Below are positions 57,348 through 64,000 of a DNA stretch of 64,000 nt, piece by piece (position 1 is the stretch's first letter; every line of letters starts with the position of its first letter). The position numbers and the translations under genes are program-made. This stretch comes from Psychrobacter glacincola. GTDB taxonomy: Bacteria > Pseudomonadota > Gammaproteobacteria > Pseudomonadales > Moraxellaceae. A model generated the notes under the pieces. It saw only the letters and a list, made by a program, of their open reading frames with translations, did not search any database and was not told the origin of the DNA. The DNA lies in the NCBI GenBank assembly GCA_001411745.2, contig LIQB01000002.1, positions 351,220 to 415,219 of the forward strand, in the 5' to 3' direction.

Positions 57348-58553
57348 CTAAGCGATATAACGACCAAAATCTAATAGTTGCTTGCCCATAATGACTTTGA
57401 CACCCGTATCCTGAGCGACAGCAAGTGACTTATCAGAGATATCGAACAAACTCACAAAGTACTTGTGTGTATTTAGCCCACCAACCTGACCGACAGAATC
57501 AAACTTACGTAAGTCAGCATTAACTTTGGTAGTAGGGTTGTCTTGTCTATCCCAATTCACAGTTTTGCACTCAAACAGATGTAAGTAGCCTGAATTGATA
57601 TAGGCCACATCGACTTCGTTACCATCACTGGTCTTCTTGAACTGTAATCCAATCTGTACGTCGACTTGCTGTTTCTGAGCGATATAGTGCTGGACAATCC
57701 AAAGTCCTGTGAGCACCTCGAACCATTTGCCACCGACGAACTCGACGGCTTGCTTGTCTTGCCAAGTGATGGTACCTGCTGCACTGTCATAACCGAAGTA
57801 TGGTTGCGGTGCTTGCGCTAATAGCTTCACCCAAGTGATGCATTTTTTAAGTAGATTGCTGTCTTGTACCTTGACTGTTTGCGGAAAGCTATGCTCAGGC
57901 TGCTTCATCAAGCCAGCGGTTAAGGCATTGAGCAGTAATACCAAGCTTTGCGCTTTGTCAAAATCAGCCTTCATATACTGATGCAGTTGATTGATATAAT
58001 GATACTGCTGAGCGGGTAGGTCTAAAAATGAGGTTTCAGCACTCACTGTTTGATAGCCACGACCTTTAAGACGGGCTTCGATATTCTCTGGTAGTACTAA
58101 GTCATAGCACTGCTTAGTAGGGGGACGGTTATACCAAACCAGCTGATTATTAGCACGGCTTTGATAAACACACTCATAGCGACTGCTAATCTGAGCAATT
58201 TGGTCTTGAGCGATGCTCATCAGTTTGGTGCCACCGGTAATATTAAAGATAATCTGCGATGCCTTATTGTGGGCAATCCACTGTAACAGCACATCCTTGA
58301 TTGCCTCTATATTACTCTCCTCAACCCCGTTCTGTAGATGCAGCTCCTCTAAAGATATTGATGAGTTTTCAGAACCTACCTGTAATGCATTTAATACACT
58401 AGTGAGATTGTCTACGTAGCCTTTTGAACGAGTAAATTCAGTACTAATAATAACTATCTTCTTGATATCAGTATTGTTTTCTTTGAACAAATGCCAAATA
58501 AGATAGTAGTTTGCTTCAGTTTGGGCAGTAGCGGTCACGAATAATGTTTTCAA
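57348..58553 (-). CDS. Can2/Card1-like CARF nuclease (DUF1887)
   Basis: 401 residues: N-terminal CARF domain with the ligand loop FNITGGTKLMS (103-113) and a C-terminal PD-(D/E)xK nuclease with Glu279 (GGKWFEVL), Glu313 and Asp315 (GNEVDVAY) and Glu328-x-Lys330 (FECKT). Can2/Card1 proteins cut nucleic acids when activated by cyclic tetra-adenylate, slowing phage and host growth. With the GGDD Cas10 this makes a complete signalling branch. 117 bp upstream of the CARF-wHTH gene, same strand. Confidence 0.9.
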   Translation of the reverse strand: MKTLFVTATAQTEANYYLIWHLFKENNTDIKKIVIISTEFTRSKGYVDNLTSVLNALQVGSENSSISLEELHLQNGVEESNIEAIKDVLLQWIAHNKASQIIFNITGGTKLMSIAQDQIAQISSRYECVYQSRANNQLVWYNRPPTKQCYDLVLPENIEARLKGRGYQTVSAETSFLDLPAQQYHYINQLHQYMKADFDKAQSLVLLLNALTAGLMKQPEHSFPQTVKVQDSNLLKKCITWVKLLAQAPQPYFGYDSAAGTITWQDKQAVEFVGGKWFEVLTGLWIVQHYIAQKQQVDVQIGLQFKKTSDGNEVDVAYINSGYLHLFECKTVNWDRQDNPTTKVNADLRKFDSVGQVGGLNTHKYFVSLFDISDKSLAVAQDTGVKVIMGKQLLDFGRYIA

Positions 58554-58616
58554 TTCAATACCTTATTATTTTGTTGTGTGTCTTTTAAATGGTGGCTTAG
58601 CATACGTTTAAAAATT

Positions 58617-59318
58617 TTAATGGATTAGACTATACTGATTTTTTAACGAAAACTCACTATTAATATTAGCGAAATTTTGTTCTATGATAACTAAAATAGC
58701 TTGACACATACTCTCAATATTAATTATTTCAGTATTATATTTATATAAGGGTATCGATTTACCTATTAATTCAGTCGCTTGATCGCAACTGAGCCATTCA
58801 AATACTTGATCATAGCTGTCTCTCATATGGTTAACAGACTCGATAGTTTCCTCATAATGTCCATATTGACGATCTCTTTTGGCGTAGCGCTGCAATAAAG
58901 TAGTATTAGAGGCATCAAGTTGTATCACTATGTCGGGTATTGCTATAGCGTGTTCTTGGCAACGTACTTGCTCATAGTGTTGCCTAGGACTTAAATTTGC
59001 TCGATAGGCATGCTGCCATCTTACCGCCAAGCTTGTAAATAAGCTTCTATCACTGATGATTAGATCAGCATTCCAATCAACAGCTGCTGCATGATAGTTA
59101 GAGCGCTCGGCATACAATGCTCTAAGATAAGTATCGTTGTTTTGGTATTCATAAAATTTGTGTTCCAAATGATGATTGGGTATGGGATTGGTAGGATGGA
59201 ATATAGCAAGCCGTTGTTGTTTTGAGTCGCAATACGCTTTTAGATAAGGGATGAGAGCGTGCAGTAATGTACTCTTGCCAGTGCCTTTTAGACCTTCAAT
59301 TGCGATATACATGCTCAC
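58617..59318 (-). CDS. Thymidylate-kinase-like P-loop protein
   Basis: 233 residues of the dTMP kinase fold: Walker A GLKGTGKS (9-16), the substrate DRS motif (ISDRSLFTSLAVRWQ, about 88-102) and the LQRYAKRDRQYGHYE lid region. It could phosphorylate a deoxynucleotide or a modified nucleotide. It differs from housekeeping Tmk in the substrate loop, and a chromosomal tmk would be expected elsewhere. In the same run as the CARF genes, 63 bp upstream of can2. Confidence 0.75.
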   Translation of the reverse strand: MSMYIAIEGLKGTGKSTLLHALIPYLKAYCDSKQQRLAIFHPTNPIPNHHLEHKFYEYQNNDTYLRALYAERSNYHAAAVDWNADLIISDRSLFTSLAVRWQHAYRANLSPRQHYEQVRCQEHAIAIPDIVIQLDASNTTLLQRYAKRDRQYGHYEETIESVNHMRDSYDQVFEWLSCDQATELIGKSIPLYKYNTEIINIESMCQAILVIIEQNFANINSEFSLKNQYSLIH

Positions 59319-59381
59319 CCTCAGTACTTTTTTAAAGACGCAATATTCACTGTTGTTTGTTGAATTATGCCTGGAGCAACT

Positions 59382-59900
59382 TTATGAGCTTGGATGAATG
59401 GCAATGACTTCTATCTCCCAAACTTGACTGCCAAGTACGAGTTCGTCTGAGACATCTCCTACCTGTAGCCCAATGATTGACTTTGCTAATGGCGCGTTAT
59501 AACCAATCTTGCCGGCTTTGATATCAGTTTCATCAAAACCAACGATTTCCCAAGTTTCTTGTAGACCTTTATCACTGCTACTATGATTCAAATTCCAACG
59601 AACAATACTGACCAAAGAGCCAATCGCTACGTGATTGGTAGGGCGGTTGCTATGGTCAATATTAACTAATCGTGCACTCTGCAACCTTTCAGTTAACTCT
59701 TTTACAGTGTGGTTTAAGTTTGCCTCTAGCTGTTGCTGGCGATTAAACTCAGGATTATCATGCCAGCCATCACCAGACATCTCAAAAGCAACTTGTCGAT
59801 GCTCACGTACATCTGCATACTCTTGCTGTTTACGTACTAGCGCCGCTTTTAGGTTTTCAAAGCCTGTTTCTGTCATATAAACCATTGCTGATTGGGTCAT
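59382..59900 (-). CDS. GreA/GreB-like transcription factor
   Basis: 172 residues with the Gre layout: an N-terminal antiparallel coiled coil (about 10-75) and a C-terminal FKBP-like domain (YNAPLAKSIIGLQVGDVSDELV, about 130-151). The coil tip reads GDGWHDNPEF where Gre factors have the catalytic acidic GD..ENAEY, so an acidic tip is kept although changed. Gre factors enter the RNA polymerase secondary channel and stimulate transcript cleavage. Type III immunity acts on transcribed targets, so a dedicated factor is plausible, but that link is inference. Confidence 0.75.
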   Translation of the reverse strand: MTQSAMVYMTETGFENLKAALVRKQQEYADVREHRQVAFEMSGDGWHDNPEFNRQQQLEANLNHTVKELTERLQSARLVNIDHSNRPTNHVAIGSLVSIVRWNLNHSSSDKGLQETWEIVGFDETDIKAGKIGYNAPLAKSIIGLQVGDVSDELVLGSQVWEIEVIAIHPSS

Positions 59901-59962
59901 GTGTCGCTCCTATGCGTTAAGTATTAAATTTTTTAGATGTTTTTTATAGATTATTAGATTTG

Positions 59963-60457
59963 TCAGCGTGTTGCGAATGAGGGAACTATACGTTGTAAAG
60001 GTAATAGACATAGCATTTGACAAGCTTGCGCATCTCGAATGTCATAGTCGTTGAGCAGCTTGGTAAGGGTCGTAATGGATTTTGCACACATAGAGGAACT
60101 TATGGTTTTTTTGAGCATGTGCCTATGGGCAATCATTTGTTGTACCTGCTTATCAGGAGCATTTTGTCGAACAATACGGCGTAACGTTTGGTGTGGTTGC
60201 TGGCTAGTAAACTGATAGCCTTGCGCCAGCAGCGCTATACTGACATGACGAAATAGGCAGTCGTATAAGACCAAGAAAGCGTGCTCAGGTGACAAAGGCT
60301 GTGAGGTATCCAATAATCGATGACGTAGGCGATAAAGGCTTTGCTTTTCTTGCATCAAATAAGAGTCTGCATCGGCTGTTGCCCTAATTTGATCGGTATG
60401 GCATAAGGCTTTTAGTACGGCTTTATCTATGGTTATAGAACGGGTTAAGTCAGACAT
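59963..60457 (-). CDS. Unrecognised helical protein (164 aa)
   Basis: No family recognised. A soluble, helical, His/Gln/Leu-rich protein (FLVLYDCLFRHVSIALLAQGYQF near 65-85; several basic stretches later). The start at 60457 (MSDLTRS) has a GAGAG site, while the upstream ATG at 60469 has none. It lies between the cupin-like and Gre-like genes on the same strand. Its 3' end includes an ACAAGCTTGC at 60018, about 110 bp before the Gre-like start, which may be chance in coding sequence. Confidence 0.7.
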   Translation of the reverse strand: MSDLTRSITIDKAVLKALCHTDQIRATADADSYLMQEKQSLYRLRHRLLDTSQPLSPEHAFLVLYDCLFRHVSIALLAQGYQFTSQQPHQTLRRIVRQNAPDKQVQQMIAHRHMLKKTISSSMCAKSITTLTKLLNDYDIRDAQACQMLCLLPLQRIVPSFATR

Positions 60458-60576
60458 AAACTCTCTCATAATAGTTAAAATATAAAGACATCAAGTTGCT
60501 TAAAGCATTTTTTTAAAATTATTTTTGATAAATAACTGTTTACGGCATGTTCAGTTTGGCAGCTAGCAATTGATCG

Positions 60577-61437
60577 TTATGCCGCGAGAAGGCTAAGGTT
60601 TGTAAGGCTATGGTTTATATAGCGAGTCAAGGCATGCTTTAGCTCATCAGCAGACAGGTTGGCAGGCTGAAGATTGGGATCATCAATGGTTGGGAACAAG
60701 CGGTTGGTCAGTATCTGAGTAGGGGCAGTGCAGATGATTGTGGCGACCAGCTCCTGTCCAGGATGGTTGATACGATGCAGCTGATCCGGTGTCATAAGAT
60801 AGCTTGCACCAGCTGTTTGCGTGACGTTTTGCAGCTTTTGAAGGTAAGCTGTGCCAATGTATTGCTTGTGAGGTAGCATAGAGGTATGGCCGCTTTGGTG
60901 CTTGGCGGTATAGACATACTCTTTAGTCTGTAGCTTTAAAGCTTGGGATGTGGTTGGTACTACGTTTGAAGCACAGTCTGAGACCGCCAAATTATCGTTT
61001 GCGGCATCAGCCCATAGTTCACTGCTGAGAGCGCCTGTAAGTACGTGTGAGGCAAAGCCCCAACGATGACTGTGAATGTTCTCTTCGCATGAAGTGCCAG
61101 CAAACCAGATGTGTAAACGCAGCTTGTAACCTTGGTCAAGAAGGACGACTTTTAAAAAACCATTGCCATGCCAGTAAGAGCGCGCTGCAATTTTTGCAAG
61201 GAGCTCTGGTGATTGTATGAGAGAAGATAGTAGGGTAGTGATGCTGGCAAGATGACAGTGCTGACTAAGCAGAGATGCAAGCTTAGTCAGCGATGACTTA
61301 CTAGAGGTGTCAATGGCGGATGTGCTATCGCTAGCAAAGTGCTGAGTCAGCTGAACACTGAGAAGGTTCAGTTGCTTGGCTGCGTCATTTGAAGACGTTA
61401 CGGTTAGTTCTGTAGCGCGTTCTGTAGTAGCTATCAT
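60577..61437 (-). CDS. Cupin-like protein
   Basis: 286 residues. After a helical N-terminus, a cupin-like core has FLKVVLLDQGYKLRLHIW, then ENIHSHRWGFASHVLTGALSSE (about 125-165, with two His as possible metal ligands) and a later HRINHPG that could supply a third. This recalls cysteine-dioxygenase-like cupins, but no close family is certain. It starts 68 bp from an RCAAGCTTGY palindrome, sharing the signal with cas genes. Possible small-molecule or nucleotide dioxygenase; substrate unknown. Confidence 0.65.
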   Translation of the reverse strand: MIATTERATELTVTSSNDAAKQLNLLSVQLTQHFASDSTSAIDTSSKSSLTKLASLLSQHCHLASITTLLSSLIQSPELLAKIAARSYWHGNGFLKVVLLDQGYKLRLHIWFAGTSCEENIHSHRWGFASHVLTGALSSELWADAANDNLAVSDCASNVVPTTSQALKLQTKEYVYTAKHQSGHTSMLPHKQYIGTAYLQKLQNVTQTAGASYLMTPDQLHRINHPGQELVATIICTAPTQILTNRLFPTIDDPNLQPANLSADELKHALTRYINHSLTNLSLLAA

Positions 61438-61502
61438 CGTAATGTCCTCTAGGCCGTTGTATAGGCGCTATTAGACATTAGATGGGCGTACTAGGTTTAA
61501 AG

Positions 61503-61533
61503 GCGCAAGCTTGTCATGTATTAAGCTTGCGTA
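61503..61533. promoter_or_regulatory. Two AAGCTTG boxes upstream of the cupin-like gene
   Basis: GCAAGCTTGT (61505-61514) and TTAAGCTTGC (61521-61530) are 16 bp apart, in the 105-bp gap between cas6 and the cupin-like gene. Confidence 0.5.
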
Positions 61534-61542
61534 TGATGACTG

Positions 61543-62694
61543 CTAATGGACCATTTGCATAAATATAAGCTGATATTGCCCCAGTCCCATGGTGGTGTTT
61601 TTACCGATATGTAGCTGCTCGCCGAGTAGTAGTGCTGGCAGGAGGCGACTAATAGTTTGACCGTCACCTGATAGATGAATGTCACCTTGTAGTCCATAGA
61701 GCTCCATCTTACGCTGCTGCCGATTAGAGCGCCGTGCGACATGATTGGCTGCGACATCGACCTCTATATCTAAAGTTGCAATATCGTCTTTAAAATCATG
61801 ATAAGAGTCGTAACCGATATCCCAACTCTGATTAGGGCTATGGTTGTCTTGGCATAAGCGGATACGGTTATATAAAGAGGCAATAAAGGTGGTGCTGTCT
61901 AAATGACTCGGTCGTGAGACAATACGGTTGTCTTGCTGATAGCGAAAGGGCGTTAAGAATCTTAGGGTCAATTTAGCCGCCGCGTCAGTCGTCTGTAGCT
62001 GCTGCCACAGTTCATTTAGCCTATGCGTATCGTCTAATGTGGCTGATGGGTGTAGTGAGTTTTTTACTGTTGTATGAGCGAGAATGTCTAATGGCTGAGT
62101 ATAATCAGCGTTAGAGTAGAGAATATGATCACCAGCTGTGACTTTAAGTAGCGTCGCACGTTTGTAAGGCGCATAAGCGCCAAGCCCTGTTTGTAGTGCA
62201 AGCTGCCATGCCTTGATAATTAAACCTGTCTCTGTAGTGGTAGAGCCTATCAAAGTCATTCCAAACTGCCAGATGTCACCTTTATGATAAGTATCTTTAT
62301 GATGGGGATCAGCTGAACGGTCGGATGCAGATACTCTGCCGCTGTTAGAAGTAGCTGTTACAGATGCCAGCTGTGACTGTAATTGTGAGCGTATAGGGAC
62401 GTGAATGACATAAGGATTGACTGCCTGTACGCTCTTGTTCTGTAGTGCCGGCTGCTCAAAGATACTTGGAAATTTGCAATACTGCTTTAGTGGGCAATCC
62501 TTGCAATTAGGAAGATCAGTAATACAGGTCAATGAACGTAATGCCACACCAAATGCACCACGTAGCATAGAGCCTGCATGCTCAGGCATCTGTAAGCTAT
62601 CATCTTGGCGCACGGTAAACTGTAGAGTAATAAGGTTGGCAATATTTAAGACGGTTGATGCAAAAGGCGTACAAGTATCCATACAGCTGTCCAT
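61543..62694 (-). CDS. cas6: Cas6 pre-crRNA endoribonuclease
   Basis: About 383 residues from the ATG at 62694; the frame extends to a GTG at 62736, but family alignment by eye starts near NLITLQFTVRQ. Features: HAGSMLRGAFG (residues about 40-50), the Cys cluster CKDCPLKQYCKFP, the middle LTLRFLTPFRYQ and the C-terminal glycine-rich loop HIGKNTTMGLGQYQL. Cas6 cuts each repeat to leave the ATTAAGAC handle. It is about 460 bp from array 4 and divergent from it. The extra segment at about 105-135 (Ser/Thr/His-rich) is unusual. Confidence 0.88.
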   Translation of the reverse strand: MDSCMDTCTPFASTVLNIANLITLQFTVRQDDSLQMPEHAGSMLRGAFGVALRSLTCITDLPNCKDCPLKQYCKFPSIFEQPALQNKSVQAVNPYVIHVPIRSQLQSQLASVTATSNSGRVSASDRSADPHHKDTYHKGDIWQFGMTLIGSTTTETGLIIKAWQLALQTGLGAYAPYKRATLLKVTAGDHILYSNADYTQPLDILAHTTVKNSLHPSATLDDTHRLNELWQQLQTTDAAAKLTLRFLTPFRYQQDNRIVSRPSHLDSTTFIASLYNRIRLCQDNHSPNQSWDIGYDSYHDFKDDIATLDIEVDVAANHVARRSNRQQRKMELYGLQGDIHLSGDGQTISRLLPALLLGEQLHIGKNTTMGLGQYQLIFMQMVH

Positions 62695-62861
62695 TATGGT
62701 ATCCAAATACAGATGAATGAAAGAAAAAATCGTCACGGCATAATACTATAGCAAATCTAAGTATTTGTTTAGAAAAATACTATAGTATAAGAAATGTCAG
62801 GCAATAAAAAATACAAGTATCTCAGCGCAGTGTATCAATATCCAGCGCAAACACTATAGCA

Positions 62862-62875
62862 GCACAAGCTTGCTA
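62862..62875. promoter_or_regulatory. RCAAGCTTGY palindrome upstream of cas6
   Basis: ACAAGCTTGC (62864-62873), 170 bp before the chosen cas6 start, a distance close to that at cas10. Confidence 0.5.
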
Positions 62876-62998
62876 AAAATTATTTTAAGTAAAAAGCCAA
62901 GCGGTGCTGTTTGCGTAATATTAGGTACTATCTGATAGATAAGCGTTGCATCACGAGCGCCCATCTATTACCATAGCAAAGTAGCGTCAAAAACGTTA

Positions 62999-63204
62999 TA
63001 CCCTGACTTATCAGGACTGCTTTCAGACTTTATCTGACGAAGATAAGTGTCATTATTTAATATTTCAGACGTATAATTGCCTATTATTTGATCAATTTTT
63101 AGCTAAGAATTGGTCAAAAAAGCATCAACTTTTAAACCAACATTTGCCGATAGATCTAATAGATGTAAGTTGTTGATTTTATTGACAATAAAAATGACTG
63201 TACA
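62999..63204 (+). promoter_or_regulatory. Leader of CRISPR array 4
   Basis: The inverse of leaders 1-3, ending ...AATGACTGTACA directly before the first repeat. The opposite-orientation repeat relic (TATCAGGACTGCTTTCAGAC) ends at 63028. Array 4 is thus transcribed rightward. Confidence 0.85.
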
Positions 63205-63918
63205 GTCTGAAAGCCTCCCTGATTCGTAAGGGATTAAGACAAACATCAATAACCCATTGCACAACGTATATACGTCTGAAAGCCTCCCTGATTCGTAAGG
63301 GATTAAGACGTAAGACTTAGCAGAAGTAAGTGTAACTTTAGCTGTCTGAAAGCCTCCCTGATTCGTAAGGGATTAAGACGCTAGGCGCCAATCAATGTCC
63401 TGCTTGTGACTGGTCTGAAAGCCTCCCTGATTCGTAAGGGATTAAGACACCGCAGGTTCGCGGTTTTCTTCACGGCGCAGGTCTGAAAGCCTCCCTGATT
63501 CGTAAGGGATTAAGACGTTTTATTTGGGGGTAACACGCCACAGGGGACGTCTGAAAGCCTCCCTGATTCGTAAGGGATTAAGACGGATTCATAGTATTCA
63601 TCTGCAAGCCACTCTTGGTCTGAAAGCCTCCCTGATTCGTAAGGGATTAAGACCCCACATTGTTTCACCGCCCGGGTCGTTTGGAGTCTGAAAGCCTCCC
63701 TGATTCGTAAGGGATTAAGACGCAGTACTCATATCGTTTTCCTTAGATATGTTTGTCTGAAAGCCTCCCTGATTCGTAAGGGATTAAGACTGTTCCCGAT
63801 TGAGATAGTTTGTAATGCTTTTGTCTGAAAGCCTCCCTGATTCGTAAGGGATTAAGACATGTAGTCATGGTTATATTCCTTTAGTATGACAGTCTGAAAC
63901 ACTCCCTGATTCGTAAGG
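63205..63918 (+). CRISPR. CRISPR array 4 (10 intact repeats and one interrupted)
   Basis: Ten repeats of the variant GTCTGAAAGCCTCCCT...ATTAAGAC with 32-34-bp spacers. The last repeat (from 63892) has the variant seen in array 2 (GTCTGAAACACTCC) and is cut after 27 bases by an inserted element, so the array may continue past the window. Two of the last spacers are complementary to Shine-Dalgarno/ATG sequences. Confidence 0.97.
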
Positions 63919-64000
63919 TGAGCGAGGATAAGTAAGTGTCCAGTGGACACTTACCCGAGGCGCAAGGCGTAGAGCTATGCTCGAGCACAGCATTAAAAAA
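63919..64000. mobile_element. Element D inside a CRISPR repeat, cut by the window end
   Basis: It starts TGAGCGAGGA at the same repeat position and orientation as elements A and B (TGAACGAGGA). A hairpin AAGTGTCC/GGACACTT and then CCGAGGCGCAAG correspond to the hairpin and CCGAGTGCAAG of A. The sequence between these boxes is different. Its right end is not seen. Confidence 0.6.

Noticed and set aside
59028..60028. CAAGCTTG at 59028 and 60019 as regulatory boxes
   Set aside because: Both lie within coding sequence. The one at 60019 is about 110 bp before the Gre-like gene, so it is noted there but not counted.

Overview
The window looks like gammaproteobacterial chromosome, most likely Moraxellaceae and probably Psychrobacter. 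That call rests on the moderately AT-rich coding sequence, the style of the proteins (2-aminoethylphosphonate genes, a cynR/cynTSX cluster, an AceI-type PACE transporter) and a tRNA-Gly(GCC) remnant; it is recognition, not a database match. Positions 1-16.7 kb are ordinary backbone: the end of a phosphonate uptake and oxidation operon, a cyanate detoxification cluster, a META-domain lipoprotein, a PACE efflux pump with a divergent LysR gene, and five small genes of which four are unrecognised.

At 16750-16794 a displaced 3' half of tRNA-Gly, still followed by its own terminator, marks the left end of an integrated island. The island fills the rest of the window and its right end is not seen. 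Next to the junction are three overlapping recombination genes (183, 806 and about 1070 aa; the two large ones keep the tyrosine-recombinase R..HxxR..H..Y residues) and an SSB gene.

From 23.8 to 64 kb the island carries a large type III CRISPR-Cas locus with four arrays that share one 36-bp repeat family and one leader: about 79 intact repeats plus several truncated or interrupted ones. Three related SAM-methyltransferase-like genes sit at the leader-distal ends of arrays 1-3. Adaptation genes follow arrays 1 and 2: the array 1 copy has an intact cas2 and a broken cas1, while the array 2 copy is in an apparent operon methyltransferase-like / AlkB-like dioxygenase / cas2-like / cas1 / cas2. 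The effector operon (46.2-54.5 kb) is a compact type III-D set: Cas10 with GGDD but no HD domain, Cas7, Csx10, a double Cas7, Csx19 and a TIGR03986-type RAMP. On the other strand (54.8-62.7 kb) are cas6, a Can2/Card1-like CARF nuclease, an NE0113-type CARF protein with an OmpR-like winged helix, and accessory genes (thymidylate-kinase-like, Gre-factor-like, cupin-like, two coiled-coil proteins).

Between arrays 1 and 2 is a DptF-DptG-DptH-like module, the restriction half of a Dnd phosphorothioation system. DptH is split by a frameshift next to a 9-bp tandem repeat, and no dndBCDE modification genes are in the window.

The signals that tie the locus together are: (i) a 10-bp palindrome RCAAGCTTGY in eight intergenic regions upstream of the methyltransferase-like, cas10, cas6, CARF, cupin and coiled-coil genes; (ii) small hairpin-rich elements inserted at one exact position within CRISPR repeats in four places; (iii) spacers that read as mRNA-sense peptides or Shine-Dalgarno/ATG sites on the strand opposite to crRNA, as expected for RNA-targeting immunity.
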